The notes beneath the pieces were generated by a model. The model was not told the origin of the DNA. It was given only the letters and a program-made list of their open reading frames with translations, and searched no databases. From positions 1 through 64,000 of the forward strand of contig FNZT01000014.1 in the NCBI GenBank assembly GCA_900109435.1: DNA of 64,000 nucleotides, written 5' to 3'. Position numbers and translations under genes: made by a program. Every line of letters begins with the position of its first letter. Positions within the stretch are counted from its first letter, which is position 1. This document shows positions 51,405 to 60,897 of the stretch, in pieces. Source of the DNA: Ruminococcus sp. YRD2003. GTDB lineage: Bacteria; Bacillota; Clostridia; Oscillospirales; Ruminococcaceae.

Positions 51405-51743
51405 TTAAATTATTCTCTTTCCTCCAAAGGCGTGAATAGTCCGCGTTCCCTTAGTAACCCGACCGTGATGCGGAGTACCTTTCGGAATCAATAATTCATC
51501 GCCTGAATGAAGAATATGCTCTTCGTCATTAAATATCTCTACATATTCACCTGACACACAGAACACATATTCATCAAATTCATGTATGTTTTCTTTGGAT
51601 TCTCTATCTGAATAATAAGTCCAGAAGCAAATCTGACTGCCATCTTTTCCTTCATAATAATATCCGTCAATATCAGGTGTGTTTTGCTGACTACTATCAA
51701 TATGGTTCAATTGGTTTTTCATAAACAGCGGAAAGTCTTTCAT
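51405..51743 (-). CDS. Small cupin-domain protein
   Basis: The 112-residue single cupin barrel shows motif 1 as HEFDEYVFCVSGEYVE and motif 2 as LHSGDELLIPKGTPHHG, with candidate metal ligands His, Glu and His. Function (binding, isomerase or sensing) cannot be derived. The promoter is TTGATG/TATAAT at 51791-51819 on the minus strand. That promoter lies inside a repeat shared with 14.7 kb, so the gene may have been placed under a mobile promoter. Confidence 0.8.
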   Translation of the reverse strand: MKDFPLFMKNQLNHIDSSQQNTPDIDGYYYEGKDGSQICFWTYYSDRESKENIHEFDEYVFCVSGEYVEIFNDEEHILHSGDELLIPKGTPHHGRVTKGTRTIHAFGGKRII

Positions 51744-51779
51744 AAAACGCCTCCTGAAGAATCATATCTCGCTCATTTT

Positions 51780-51960
51780 CGTATCACTATATTATACCAT
51801 AATCCTTCCAATTCATCAAGTCAAAACAGGCAAAAGAATAACGGCTCACTTCAAGTGAGCCGCAGTTGGAAGCAGATCATACTGCTTCATCCTTTGTTCT
51901 GTTCACTTCCTGTCGGGCGTTCTGGAGTTCCTCCATGCGGTGAAGCTCCGCAGCAGCATC
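51780..51960 (-). repeat. Mobile repeat with promoter, terminator and coiled-coil gene tail (copy 2)
   Basis: Minus strand: the end of a coding frame (AAAELHRMEELQNARQEVNR then TKDEAV, stop), the terminator stem CGGCTCACTT/AAGTGAGCCG (51842-51862), then the promoter TTGATG-17-TATAAT (51819-51791). It matches 14653-14850. Only the last ~28 codons of the gene remain, so that part is a pseudogene fragment. Confidence 0.6.
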
Positions 51961-51992
51961 CTCCAGCCCAAGATACTATAGAAATATCATAT

Positions 51993-52021
51993 TTGACAAG
52001 TGCTGATTTTTGATATATAAT
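51993..52021 (+). promoter_or_regulatory. Promoter of the amidohydrolase gene
   Basis: TTGACA (51993-51998), a 17-bp spacer and TATAAT (52016-52021), 32 bp before the ATG. Confidence 0.85.
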
Positions 52022-52052
52022 ATAGTGTAAAAAAATATCAAGGAGCTTTTCT

Positions 52053-52868
52053 ATGAATCCCGAAGTATACGAAAAATATGAGATTATCGACGCCCATGCG
52101 CATATATTTCCCGAAAAAATAGCCGAGAACGCTACTATCAACATCGGTCACTTCTACGGTATCCCCATGAACGGCTGCGGTATGAGCAGCAAGCTCATCC
52201 ATAGCGGCAGCAGGATCGGTGTGGCAAAGTACCTCGTGTGCTCTACCGCTACCACTCCGCACCAGATACGCAATATCAACAGCTTCATCTCGACCGAGTG
52301 TACGATCCACCCCGAATATTACGGTCTCGGCACTACTCACGCCGACTCCGACGACCTTGAGGGCGATATCACGCAGATAATGGAGCTCGGGCTGCACGGT
52401 GTCAAGCTCCACCCCGATTTTCAGAAGTTCAATGCCGATTCGCCCGAGGCTTTCAAGATATATGAGCTCATGGAGGGCAAACTCCCGCTGATGATACACT
52501 GCGGCGACAACAGGTACGACTACTCGTCGCCGGTCCGTATCGCCAATATATGTAAGAATTTCCCCAAGCTCAAGGTGCAGGCGGCACATATGGGCGGCTA
52601 CAGGTGCTGGGAGCAGGCTGTAGAGCTCCTGCCGCGCAAGTATGAGAATCTCTGCATTGATATAAGCAGCTCAATGCCGTTTATGTCGCCTCAGCGCGCC
52701 GCGGAGATAATCCGAATGTACGGCGTAGAAAATGCGTTGTTCGGCGTGGATTATCCCATGTGGGACCACACCGACGAGCTTGAGCGGTTCCTTGCCTGCG
52801 GCTTCTCCGAGGAAGAGAACAGACTCATCCTCGCCGAGAATTTCAAGCGCTTTTACGGTTTAGAATAA
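52053..52868 (+). CDS. Amidohydrolase-2 family metal-dependent hydrolase
   Basis: The 271-aa TIM-barrel protein has DAHAHIFP (HxH metal pair), GVKLHPDFQKF (strand 4 Lys/His), MIHCGDN (His), VQAAHMGGY (His) and LFGVDYPMWD (catalytic Asp). These are the conserved sites of the amidohydrolase-2 (ACMSD-like) family, acting as hydrolase or decarboxylase on an unknown substrate. It has a strong AAGGAG and its own consensus promoter. The GC is higher than in the accessory region, so it is probably core genome. Confidence 0.88.
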   Translation: MNPEVYEKYEIIDAHAHIFPEKIAENATINIGHFYGIPMNGCGMSSKLIHSGSRIGVAKYLVCSTATTPHQIRNINSFISTECTIHPEYYGLGTTHADSDDLEGDITQIMELGLHGVKLHPDFQKFNADSPEAFKIYELMEGKLPLMIHCGDNRYDYSSPVRIANICKNFPKLKVQAAHMGGYRCWEQAVELLPRKYENLCIDISSSMPFMSPQRAAEIIRMYGVENALFGVDYPMWDHTDELERFLACGFSEEENRLILAENFKRFYGLE

Positions 52869-52869
52869 G

Positions 52870-52898
52870 TTGACAAAACAGACGAAGTATGGTATAAT
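52870..52898 (+). promoter_or_regulatory. Promoter upstream of tRNA-Leu region
   Basis: TTGACA (52870-52875), a 17-bp spacer and TATAAT (52893-52898). The next gene, tRNA-Leu, starts 270 bp later, so a long leader or a separate small RNA is transcribed. Confidence 0.75.
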
Positions 52899-52904
52899 AT
52901 GTAC

Positions 52905-53125
52905 CGTACTTCAAACCGAAACGGCAGAATGGCAGACACAGCATACTTTAGCTCCGCTCAGCTGTTTATGACAGAGCACTTTTGATTTCTGCCCTGACTT
53001 ACTGAAAACCGCGTAATTTCGGCGTTTCAACACTATTGCACTTCACGTTTGGTAGAAAAAGTCTTATACTTTTTCAGGTTCTGAGTTTTTCTACCAAATC
53101 TGATTGCTTTCTCATTCATTTTGTT
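52905..53125 (+). ncRNA. Candidate small RNA or tRNA leader
   Basis: The region follows a consensus promoter and has no open frame. It can fold into a long bulged hairpin closed by GGCAGAA/TTCTGCC (about 52923-53001) and a second 13-bp stem TTTGGTAGAAAAA/TTTTTCTACCAAA (about 53048-53101). The first structure, a stem with a large internal bulge, is vaguely 6S-like, but I cannot confirm that. Confidence 0.35.
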
Positions 53126-53168
53126 TGCAATAGTCATGTGAGCTTGCACCCCCCCAATATAATAATTT

Positions 53169-53255
53169 GCCGGTGTGATGGAATTGGCAGACGTGACGGA
53201 CTCAAAATCCGTTGGTGGCAACACCGTGCGGGTTCGACCCCCGCCACCGGCACCA
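53169..53255 (+). tRNA. tRNA-Leu(CAA)
   Basis: The 87-nt gene has acceptor GCCGGTG/CACCGGC, an anticodon stem ACGGA/TCCGT with loop CTCAAAA (anticodon CAA at 53203-53205), a long variable arm (GGTGGCAACACC), T arm GGGTTCGACCC, and an encoded CCA. The long variable arm and anticodon fit leucine. Confidence 0.95.
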
Positions 53256-53547
53256 GCGCCAAGCGGGCGCGCGCAGTTTCGCGGTTCAGTTTTTCTGAGC
53301 CGCGAATTTTTTTTCCGCGTTCCATAGCTGCATCTGTTTTGCAGCAGAAAATCAGCGCCAAGCGGGCGCACGCAGTTTCGCGGTTCAATTTTTCTGAGCC
53401 GCCAATTATTTTCCGCGTTCCATAGCCGCATCTGTTTTGCAGCCGAAAATCAGCGCCAAGCGGGCGCGCGCAGTTTCGCGGTTCAGTTTTTCTGAGCCGC
53501 CAATTTTTTTCCGCGTTCCATAGCCGCATCTGTTTTGCAGCAGAAAT
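53255..53547 (+). repeat. Three tandem ~98-bp units carrying the tRNA terminator
   Basis: Units start at 53255, 53354 and 53452, each beginning AGCGCCAAGCGGGCGC. Each contains the stem GCGGTTCA(G/A)...CTGAGCCGC followed by a T-rich tract, then CCGCGTTCCATAG and a CTGTTTTGCAG hairpin. They differ by only a few bases. Each can terminate transcription from the tRNA. Minus-strand open frames over them (MRLWNAEKN...) are repeat artefacts. Confidence 0.85.
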
Positions 53548-53561
53548 TGATTATAATAGCA

Positions 53562-53606
53562 AAAGAGCGATGTCCTCCAAATATCGGAGAGCATCGCTCT
53601 TTTTCA
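53562..53606 (-). terminator. Terminator of the LRR/transglutaminase gene
   Basis: The stem AAGAGCGATG/CATCGCTCTT with inner pairs CCTCC/GGAG is followed by T-runs on both strands. It lies 23 bp after the minus-strand stop codon. Confidence 0.85.
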
Positions 53607-53628
53607 GAAAAAACATCTGTTATAGCCC

Positions 53629-56424
53629 TTATGAAAGGAAACTTACGATATCATCAGCACCGCCTGTAGAGATATGGCTGTAATATCCGAGTATCTTGGA
53701 TGCGTCCGAGGAATCGGTCTTTCCATCGGAATTCAGGTCGGCAGAAATGACCTGCTCCCGAGTGAGCAAATTCTCACCGTCGGTGGAAAGCCGCGAGTAC
53801 TCCGCGAGGATAAGCGACGCATCGGAGGAATCGACTTTGCCGTCGCCGTTGACATCGCCCATATCGTGCTTATTATCAGGCAGAGCCTTTAGTGCGGCAG
53901 CGACGTCTGAAGCTGAAAGCTTGCCGTCATAGCTGATATCGGCGATAAGATCATATCCCTCCCCCGCAGCAGCTTTGAGGTATATAGCGGCAGCATCGTC
54001 GAAAGTGAGCTGTTTGTTGTCGTCGAGGTCACCAATTATCGTACTGCATTGCGGGAGCTCGTCAAGCTGTGAGCCGTGAAGATAAGAGACACTGTCAAAA
54101 CCGAACTCTGACGCGCTCTTATCGCTGTCGGTACAAAGGAACCAGCCGTATGTAACGGTATCTCCGTCGTCCCACGTGGTATCGGAATGGAACCAGTTAT
54201 CGCCAAGCTTCACAATATTCCATGCGTGGTACGAATTCTTGACGCAGCAGCTCTCTATCCCCGCCTCATGGAGCAGGAGGTCGTACGCTTTCGCGTAGCC
54301 CTCGCATACAGCTGTTCCATCCATAAAAACAGCCGAATCGACGTGATTTCCGAGATAGTTTTCATTCTCGGAATCATAAACGGTATTATTGCATACCCAA
54401 TCGTGCAGAGCGCGTATCTTCTGCATATCGTTCATCGAATCATCTATCGTATCGGCGACTACAGCCTTGACATTGTTCATCGTGAATCTGTCGATGAAAC
54501 CGACATCGTAGGCTGTATGGCAATTCCCGTAGAAGTAATCCACGAACTCCTCGGCAGGCTCGGTGCTGCCCTCGGGAACGACCTCAGTGCCGTTTATGCA
54601 TAACAGGTTTCTGCAGCCGTTGAAGGCTCTTGCCGAGATGTCCTGAGTTGTGTCAAAATGAACGTCAGCAAGCCTTGGACAGTCGCTGAATGCGAGGTCA
54701 TCTACCTTGCATTTATCGCCGAGCACGACCTTTTCGAGCTGAGGGCACTCACTGAAAGCGTTGGTGGCAATCTCGACCTCTCCGTTGAATACGACCTCTT
54801 TCAGATTCGTACATCCTCGGAAGGCATTAGCTTCGATGGTGACTTTTCCGTTCGGGAAGGCTATTTTCTCAATATTGGAATTCCTGAACGCGCTCGAACC
54901 GATTACCACCTCTTTTATGTCGGGGTCAAATATCATTGATTTCAGATTGGTGGACGAATAAGCTCCGCCCCTGTATGTGACGAGATCTCCCGCAGTGAAG
55001 GATATCTCTTTGAGAGAAGCAGGCATTCTGACCTGATTTACGGTACAGTTTCCGGGAAGCACAAGCTTTTCTATGGCTGTACCTCCAAACGGGTCTTCAA
55101 GTGACTTGCCGGAGCCGATCCTCATCTTGTCGCCCGTGATAGTGACCTCGCTCAGATTCGAACATCCCGCAAACGCGTTGTAAATTATCCCCGTCACATT
55201 TGGCGGGACAATTACCGAGGTCAGTGATGTACAGTCAGCGAACTCCCAGCGTAATTCTGTCACATTTTGTGGAATAGTGACCTTTTTCATGGTATTGCTT
55301 CCCAGCGACGGAAGCTTGGTCACTCCCTCATCGAATATGACTTCCTCGACAGTGGAATTGTTTGCGAGGATCTTTTCAAGCCTTTCCGCGCCGTTGATAG
55401 TATACCCGCCGACCACGCTCGGGACAGTCAGCACAGTATCACTGCCGAGGTATTCCCTGAGGCATATCGTCGTCTCCTTGCCGCTGAAATCATAGAAATA
55501 GAGCACCCAGTCTCCTACCCGCTTTGTGCCGTGCGACTGCATTGAAGATGAGTATGCAGTTGCATACGGGTCGTCGTACTCGGGCGGGATCTTAACATCA
55601 GGGCTGTCGGGGAAAGCCTTGGAAGAAACAACAATGATATCATCGTGGAACTTCACTTCACTGAGCTGAGTACAGCCCTTGAAGCAGTCATCACACACAT
55701 ATTTTACACCTTTGGGGATATTGACTGATGTAATGGAAGTATTCATCAGGTCGCTGCTGCTGAGCGAGGTTATCGTATCGGGCAGAGTAAGCTTGCCGAT
55801 ATTCACAGCTCCCGACAGAGCGTTGTACTCTAAGCCGCGCACGGTATAACCCGCGACCTTTTCGGGAATCACAAGGTCGTATACCACATCATCTCCCACA
55901 GCCAAAGGTACAGCACTTGTTGTCTCCTCTACCACTACAGGCACAGGCTCGTCATCAAACGCATTCTGAGCTTTTGTCTTTTTCTTGCTCCATTTCGTCA
56001 GATGGAGATACCTTGAGTCTATAGATAAATAAAACTGGAAATCCTCGTAGTATATGTAGGATATCTGCGAACCGCTGAGCCAGTCATCGTCAAATTCAAC
56101 TGTGTTATCGGGGACGCTTATCATTCTGGTAAATTTGTCCTCGCCAAATACGCACTCGGCAAACGACACGACCTTCTTTCCGTCGAGCTTCTCAGGAAGT
56201 GTGACGATGTTGTCGAACTTAAACTCTGCCTGCTCGTCCAGATCGTGCTTCACGACGCGCACACCGCCATCGACGAGTACATATTCCCACAGACCGCTCA
56301 CGAAGACATCCTCATCTGCGGCGACCGCACCAACGAGCTCCGCGGAAGAAGGCATAACAGCACTCACACCCCCGACAGACACCGCAGCAGTAACAATAAC
56401 AGATAGCAGCTTTTTAAAACGCAT
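53629..56424 (-). CDS. Secreted LRR protein with transglutaminase-like domain and dockerins
   Basis: Start ATG 56424 follows GGGGAGGAA and opens a signal peptide (MRFKKLLSVIVTAAVSVGGV); the longer frame from 56457 is not needed. BspA-type LRR_5 repeats fill about residues 60-590. A transglutaminase-like domain follows, with the catalytic Cys in GTAVCEGYAKAY, His in SYHAWNIVK and Asp in HSDTTWDD. The C-terminus has two dockerin-like calcium-loop pairs: an atypical one (GDLDDNKQLTFDDA) and a canonical one (GDVNGDGKVDSSDAS; DLNSDGKTDSSDAS). It may cross-link or cleave proteins or peptidoglycan at the cell surface. Confidence 0.9.
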   Translation of the reverse strand: MRFKKLLSVIVTAAVSVGGVSAVMPSSAELVGAVAADEDVFVSGLWEYVLVDGGVRVVKHDLDEQAEFKFDNIVTLPEKLDGKKVVSFAECVFGEDKFTRMISVPDNTVEFDDDWLSGSQISYIYYEDFQFYLSIDSRYLHLTKWSKKKTKAQNAFDDEPVPVVVEETTSAVPLAVGDDVVYDLVIPEKVAGYTVRGLEYNALSGAVNIGKLTLPDTITSLSSSDLMNTSITSVNIPKGVKYVCDDCFKGCTQLSEVKFHDDIIVVSSKAFPDSPDVKIPPEYDDPYATAYSSSMQSHGTKRVGDWVLYFYDFSGKETTICLREYLGSDTVLTVPSVVGGYTINGAERLEKILANNSTVEEVIFDEGVTKLPSLGSNTMKKVTIPQNVTELRWEFADCTSLTSVIVPPNVTGIIYNAFAGCSNLSEVTITGDKMRIGSGKSLEDPFGGTAIEKLVLPGNCTVNQVRMPASLKEISFTAGDLVTYRGGAYSSTNLKSMIFDPDIKEVVIGSSAFRNSNIEKIAFPNGKVTIEANAFRGCTNLKEVVFNGEVEIATNAFSECPQLEKVVLGDKCKVDDLAFSDCPRLADVHFDTTQDISARAFNGCRNLLCINGTEVVPEGSTEPAEEFVDYFYGNCHTAYDVGFIDRFTMNNVKAVVADTIDDSMNDMQKIRALHDWVCNNTVYDSENENYLGNHVDSAVFMDGTAVCEGYAKAYDLLLHEAGIESCCVKNSYHAWNIVKLGDNWFHSDTTWDDGDTVTYGWFLCTDSDKSASEFGFDSVSYLHGSQLDELPQCSTIIGDLDDNKQLTFDDAAAIYLKAAAGEGYDLIADISYDGKLSASDVAAALKALPDNKHDMGDVNGDGKVDSSDASLILAEYSRLSTDGENLLTREQVISADLNSDGKTDSSDASKILGYYSHISTGGADDIVSFLS

Positions 56425-56455
56425 ATTTATTCCTCCCCTCAGAAGAATTTTTATC

Positions 56456-56484
56456 ATTATAACATATAATGTTCACGATAGCAA
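56456..56484 (-). promoter_or_regulatory. Promoter of the LRR/transglutaminase gene
   Basis: Minus strand: TTGCTA (56484-56479), a 17-bp spacer and TATAAT (56461-56456). Confidence 0.65.
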
Positions 56485-56627
56485 GGGTACGCGGCGAAAA
56501 TCTTTCGTCCCATTTCGCTTTGCCGCGAAACTGGAGGCGGCGACACGCCGCTTATAACATATCTTTTGTTGCTTTTCAAGGTATTCCGCAGTAAAACAAT
56601 AATTTACCGATTTCTGTCAATTCACTA

Positions 56628-56656
56628 TTGAAAACCGAAGTAAAATGTGTTATAAT
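56628..56656 (+). promoter_or_regulatory. Promoter of pta
   Basis: TTGAAA (56628-56633), a 17-bp spacer and TATAAT (56651-56656), 65 bp before the pta start. Confidence 0.75.
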
Positions 56657-56720
56657 ATAACTGCACGTTCCGACGGAAAGAATCCGAAACGGCTCAATTC
56701 ATTTAATGGAGGTCAAAACA

Positions 56721-57737
56721 ATGGGAATGTTTGACAAGCTTATTGCCAATCTCAAGGCAAGCAAGAAAACTATCGTATTCACAGAGGGCGAAGATGCACG
56801 TATCCTCTCCGCAGCCGACAGACTCCTCAAGGAGGGTCTCATGGGCGTTATACTTTGCGGTGAGGCAGATAAGGTCAAGGCTGCTGCTGCCGAGGGCGGC
56901 TTCAATATCGACGCAGCCGAGATAATCGACCCTGCTTCATATCCCGAGTTCGATTCGCTCGTTGCACAGATGTTCGAGCTCCGCAAGGGCAAGATGACAG
57001 AAGAAGAGTGCCGCGCGGCTCTCTCAAAGTCCAACTACTTCGGCACAATGCTCGTTAAGGCAGGCAAGGCTGATGCTCTCCTCGGAGGCGCAACATATTC
57101 AACTGCTGACACAGTCCGTCCCGCTCTCCAGATAATCAAGACAAAGAAGGGCGCAAACCTCGTAAGCTCGTCATTCATTCTCTTCCGCGAGAAGGACGGC
57201 AAGGAGGAGCGTATCGCTATGGGCGACTGCGCAATCAATCTCAGCTACTCCGACAAGCTCGACAAGGAGGGCAACGTTGTCCTCACAGCAGCACAGCAGC
57301 TCGCAGAGGTAGCTGTTGAGACAGCAAGAACAGCAGATTTCTTCGGCATTGACCCCAAGGTCGCAGTCCTCAGCTTCTCGACATACGGTTCGGGCAAGGG
57401 CGGCACAGTCCAGCTCAGCCACGACGCGGTTATCGAGGCTCGCAAGCTTGCTCCCGAGCTCGTTATCGACGGCGAGTTCCAGTTTGACGCAGCAGTTTCC
57501 GCAGAAGTTGCAAAGACAAAGTGCCCCGACTCCAAGGTCGCAGGACAGGCTAATACATTCATATTCCCGCTCATCGAGGCAGGCAACATCGGCTACAAGA
57601 TAGCACAGCGTCTCGGCGGTTTTGAGGCATACGGACCTATCCTTCAGGGTCTCAACGCTCCTATCAACGACCTCTCACGCGGCTGTACAGCAGACGAAGT
57701 CTACAAGATGGCTATAATCACAGCAGGAATGGCTTGA
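56721..57737 (+). CDS. pta: Phosphate acetyltransferase
   Basis: This enzyme converts acetyl-CoA and phosphate to acetyl phosphate, the first step of fermentative acetate and ATP formation. The 338-aa product has the short single-domain Pta layout: IVFTEGEDARILSAADRLL, ADALLGGATYSTADTVRPAL, AVLSFSTYGSGKG and PINDLSRGCTADEVY near the C-terminus, all conserved. ATG 56721 with GGAGG at 56708-56712 is chosen over the upstream GTG-type start. No ackA follows; it must lie elsewhere. Codon use is strongly biased (GAG, AAG, CTC), consistent with high expression. Confidence 0.95.
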   Translation: MGMFDKLIANLKASKKTIVFTEGEDARILSAADRLLKEGLMGVILCGEADKVKAAAAEGGFNIDAAEIIDPASYPEFDSLVAQMFELRKGKMTEEECRAALSKSNYFGTMLVKAGKADALLGGATYSTADTVRPALQIIKTKKGANLVSSSFILFREKDGKEERIAMGDCAINLSYSDKLDKEGNVVLTAAQQLAEVAVETARTADFFGIDPKVAVLSFSTYGSGKGGTVQLSHDAVIEARKLAPELVIDGEFQFDAAVSAEVAKTKCPDSKVAGQANTFIFPLIEAGNIGYKIAQRLGGFEAYGPILQGLNAPINDLSRGCTADEVYKMAIITAGMA

Positions 57738-57751
57738 TTTAGGATATAACG

Positions 57752-57785
57752 AAAAGGACGTCCATGCGGACGTCCTTTTTATTTG
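57752..57785 (+). terminator. Terminator of pta, shared with the convergent MATE gene
   Basis: The perfect stem AAAAGGACGTCC/GGACGTCCTTTT with loop ATGC is followed by TATTT. Its 3' end covers the MATE stop region. Confidence 0.9.
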
Positions 57786-59206
57786 TCATCAACAATATTG
57801 TTCAGCCAGATATCGCTTCTGACCATGAAATAGCCGATCGCGACCTTGATTATCTCCGCAAAGGTGATGACAGCGAACATCGGACGTATCGGCAGCCTTG
57901 TCAAATACGCGAGCACAAACGCAGCGGGTATGATGATAAGCCACGTGAAGCCGAAGTCAAACAGGAAAGTGATACCTGTTTTTCCGCCGCTCCTCAACGT
58001 GAAGTAGCAGGCGTTGGTATATGACATCATGGGAAACGACAGCGCAGTAATGACGATCATATACGACGCTATAGCGCGCACATCCCCGCTTGTCTTGTAC
58101 AGCATCGGGAAAAATCTTGCAATAGGAAGCAGACATATCCCCACCGCCACCGACGCCATAATGCTGAAAAACAGCAGCTTGTTGTCGGTATCGCGCGCAT
58201 CGCGGAGCTTATTAGCACCGAGCTTGGCTCCTACGATTATAGAGACGCATACTCCGAGCTGCACATAGAACGTGCTGAACAGATTGGAAATAGTCGTCGC
58301 GATATTCCTTGCGGCTACAACGTCAAGACCGCGGACAGAATAACACTGCGCAATAACAGACATTCCCGCAGCCCATAAGAACTCGTTTACAAGGAGCGGC
58401 AAGCCTTTTTTAGTGATATCGAGCGCGAGAACAAACGGAATGCCGATGCCTTTGAAAGCTCCATCAATAAACCTGCACCGCGAGGTATGAGTGTGGACCC
58501 ACACTATTATGACCGCAGCCTCTACGAACTTGGCAATGACAGTAGCGACAGCAGCTCCCGCGACACCGAGTTCGGGCATAGCGAGCTTACCGAAGATAAG
58601 CCCGTAGTCGAGGACGAGATTGACAGCCACAGCAGTCATGGAAGCAGCCATTGGTATCTTCGTCTCGCCGCACTCGCTGACAATGCTCGCATACGCCTGA
58701 CGCACAGCATTAGGTATAAGCGAAAGAATCATTATCGACATATAAGTTTTGCCGTATTCGAGGGTAGCATTTCTCTTTTCCGCGGAATCGTCCTTGCTGA
58801 GGAAGAGGGATATCAGACTGTCATCAAAAAAACAAAACAGCAGCGCGAACACTACAGCAATAATAAGGCAGATGAAAAGCCTGTACCTGAAAGTGTACAT
58901 CTGCCCCTTGAAATCGCGCTTGCCGAAAAACTGGGCACCGAAAATGCTCGGACCCGAAACGGCACCGAATGTGGAGATGATGAATATGAACACGTACTGG
59001 TTGACGATAGAAGCGCCGCTCATCTGCTCGGTGCCCACGCGTCCGAGCATGATGTTGTCGAGCATGGACACGAAATTGGTGACGAGCATTTGCAGTATCA
59101 TCGGCACAACCATCACAAGCACATTCTTATAAAACAATCTGTCTCCGATAAACTTGCTTCTGAATCTGCCGAAAGCTGAGGATTTATCTATATCAATGCA
59201 CCTCAA
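57779..59206 (-). CDS. MATE-family efflux transporter, last gene of the rib operon
   Basis: The 475-aa protein has about twelve membrane segments and typical MATE sites: [20 protein letters not shown] in segment 1-2, [17 protein letters not shown], and [13 protein letters not shown] in the second half. MATE proteins export organic compounds by cation antiport. The start is uncertain: the longest frame uses TTG 59206, which overlaps the ribH stop (TTGA). The cotranscription with ribH under an FMN riboswitch suggests a flavin-related substrate, but MATE substrates cannot be read from sequence. Confidence 0.88.
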   Translation of the reverse strand: MRCIDIDKSSAFGRFRSKFIGDRLFYKNVLVMVVPMILQMLVTNFVSMLDNIMLGRVGTEQMSGASIVNQYVFIFIISTFGAVSGPSIFGAQFFGKRDFKGQMYTFRYRLFICLIIAVVFALLFCFFDDSLISLFLSKDDSAEKRNATLEYGKTYMSIMILSLIPNAVRQAYASIVSECGETKIPMAASMTAVAVNLVLDYGLIFGKLAMPELGVAGAAVATVIAKFVEAAVIIVWVHTHTSRCRFIDGAFKGIGIPFVLALDITKKGLPLLVNEFLWAAGMSVIAQCYSVRGLDVVAARNIATTISNLFSTFYVQLGVCVSIIVGAKLGANKLRDARDTDNKLLFFSIMASVAVGICLLPIARFFPMLYKTSGDVRAIASYMIVITALSFPMMSYTNACYFTLRSGGKTGITFLFDFGFTWLIIIPAAFVLAYLTRLPIRPMFAVITFAEIIKVAIGYFMVRSDIWLNNIVDDK

Positions 59207-59670
59207 TCCTCAATTTCGCGGATAAGGTTTATCATCTCGATAGCGCCCTCAGCGCACTCGCTGCCCTTGTTGCCTGCCTTGGAGCCTGCACGCTCGATAG
59301 CCTGCTCGATATTCTCGGTGGTGATAACACCGAACATAACGGGGATATCGCTGTTGAGCGACACCTGAGCAATGCCCTTTGCACACTCATTGCACACGAG
59401 GTCATAGTGAGAAGTGCTGCCGCGGATGATAGCTCCGAGGCAGATGATAGCATCGTACTTGCCTGACTTAGCCATTTTTGAAGCTATGAGCGGTATCTCG
59501 AACGCTCCGGGAACCCATGCAACGTCGATAGAGTTCTCGGGGAGCTCATGGCGCTTCAGAGTATCAACAGCACCGCCGAGCAGCTTATTGGTGATGAACT
59601 CGTTGAATCGTGCAACAACGATGCCGACCCTTATGTCCTTGGGTACAAGATTTCCTTCATATGTTTTCAT
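59203..59670 (-). CDS. ribH: 6,7-dimethyl-8-ribityllumazine synthase
   Basis: It condenses the pyrimidine intermediate with dihydroxybutanone phosphate in the penultimate step of riboflavin synthesis. The 155-aa sequence shows [37 protein letters not shown] (catalytic His) and [24 protein letters not shown], all conserved. It forms icosahedral or pentameric shells in the cytoplasm. It is 28 bp after ribBA and overlaps the MATE gene. Confidence 0.96.
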   Translation of the reverse strand: MKTYEGNLVPKDIRVGIVVARFNEFITNKLLGGAVDTLKRHELPENSIDVAWVPGAFEIPLIASKMAKSGKYDAIICLGAIIRGSTSHYDLVCNECAKGIAQVSLNSDIPVMFGVITTENIEQAIERAGSKAGNKGSECAEGAIEMINLIREIED

Positions 59671-59697
59671 GGTTATTTCTCCTTAATAATATTTTTC

Positions 59698-60897
59698 TCA
59701 GTAATTGAGTATATGACCCATTTTTGCTGCCTTGGTCTTGAGATAGAACAGGTCGTAAGCGGTAGCGTCCATCTGTATCGGGACACGCTCCTTTATCTCG
59801 AGCCCGAAGCCGCTCAGACCATATACCTTGTCGGGATTATTTGTGAGCAGCCTCAGAGTCTTGCAGCCGAGCTCACGAAGGATCTGTGCGCCGATGTAGT
59901 ACTCGCGCATATCCCCTGGAAAACCGAGAGCGAGGTTCGCTTCGAGGGTATCCATGCCCTTATCCTGCAATTCATAGGCGCGGAGCTTATTTATAAGACC
60001 GATACCACGGCCTTCCTGCCTCATATAGAGGAGTATTCCCCTGCCCTCTTTTTCTATCTGTGTCATTGCGGAGGCGAATTGCTGCCCGCAGTCACACTTC
60101 AGCGAGCCGAAAGCATCACCTGTGAGGCACTCCGAGTGCACTCGGCAGAGGATATCCTCACCGTCACCGATATCACCTTTTACGAGGGCAACATGGTGCT
60201 CTCCGTTAAGCTTGTTGACGAAGCCGAGAGCTCTGAACTCCCCGTACTTCGTCGGCAGCTTTGTATCAGCCACACACTCCACGAGCTTATCACGGACCTT
60301 GCGATACTCTTTCAGCGCCTTGATAGTGATGAACTTCATCCCCCATTCTTTCGCCTTTTCCTGCAACTCGGCAGCTCGCATCATAGTTCCGTCATCGCGC
60401 ATTATCTCGCAGCAAAGACCGCAGCACTTCAGTCCCGCGAGACGCATAAGGTCCACCGTAGCCTCGGTGTGTCCCTCACGCTCGAGCACACCGTTCTTCT
60501 TCGCCGCAAGCGGGAACATATGACCCGGGCGGCGGAAATCCTCGGGCTTGGAGTCTTCGCTTACAGCCATACGAGCCGTGAATCCGCGCTCCTCAGCGGA
60601 AATACCCGTAGTAGTCTTCACATGGTCGATAGAGACCGTAAAAGCCGTACAGTGGTTGTCGGTGTTATAGTCGACCATCTGCGGCAAGTGCAGTTTATCA
60701 CACAGCTCGATGCTCATAGGCATACAGATGAGCCCCTTAGCGTGTACAGCCATAAAGTTTACATTTTCAGTGGTCGCGAACTCAGCGGCGCATATCATAT
60801 CGCCTTCGTTCTCGCGGTCCTCGTCATCGGTCACAAGGATTATCTCACCGTTCCTCAGAGCCTCGAGAGCTTCCTCGACCGTATTGTATTCAAACAT
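59698..60897 (-). CDS. ribBA: Bifunctional dihydroxybutanone phosphate synthase / GTP cyclohydrolase II
   Basis: The N-terminal DHBP synthase has [15 protein letters not shown] and HTEATVDL. The C-terminal GTP cyclohydrolase II has [20 protein letters not shown] (zinc Cys residues) and [20 protein letters not shown]. It supplies both precursors of riboflavin. ATG 60897, preceded by AGGAGG that lies within the upstream lipoprotein gene, is chosen over TTG 60915. The two genes overlap by 8 bp. The 399-aa length is normal. Confidence 0.96.
   Translation of the reverse strand: MFEYNTVEEALEALRNGEIILVTDDEDRENEGDMICAAEFATTENVNFMAVHAKGLICMPMSIELCDKLHLPQMVDYNTDNHCTAFTVSIDHVKTTTGISAEERGFTARMAVSEDSKPEDFRRPGHMFPLAAKKNGVLEREGHTEATVDLMRLAGLKCCGLCCEIMRDDGTMMRAAELQEKAKEWGMKFITIKALKEYRKVRDKLVECVADTKLPTKYGEFRALGFVNKLNGEHHVALVKGDIGDGEDILCRVHSECLTGDAFGSLKCDCGQQFASAMTQIEKEGRGILLYMRQEGRGIGLINKLRAYELQDKGMDTLEANLALGFPGDMREYYIGAQILRELGCKTLRLLTNNPDKVYGLSGFGLEIKERVPIQMDATAYDLFYLKTKAAKMGHILNY

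Noticed and set aside
53033..53594. Minus-strand frames repeating MRLWNAE... and possible CRISPR-like array
   Set aside because: The frames are translations of the three ~98-bp terminator repeats. Units are tandem and nearly identical with no unique spacers, so it is not CRISPR.
58487..59179. 230-codon plus-strand frame over the MATE gene
   Set aside because: It mirrors the transporter coding strand and shows no protein-like motif.
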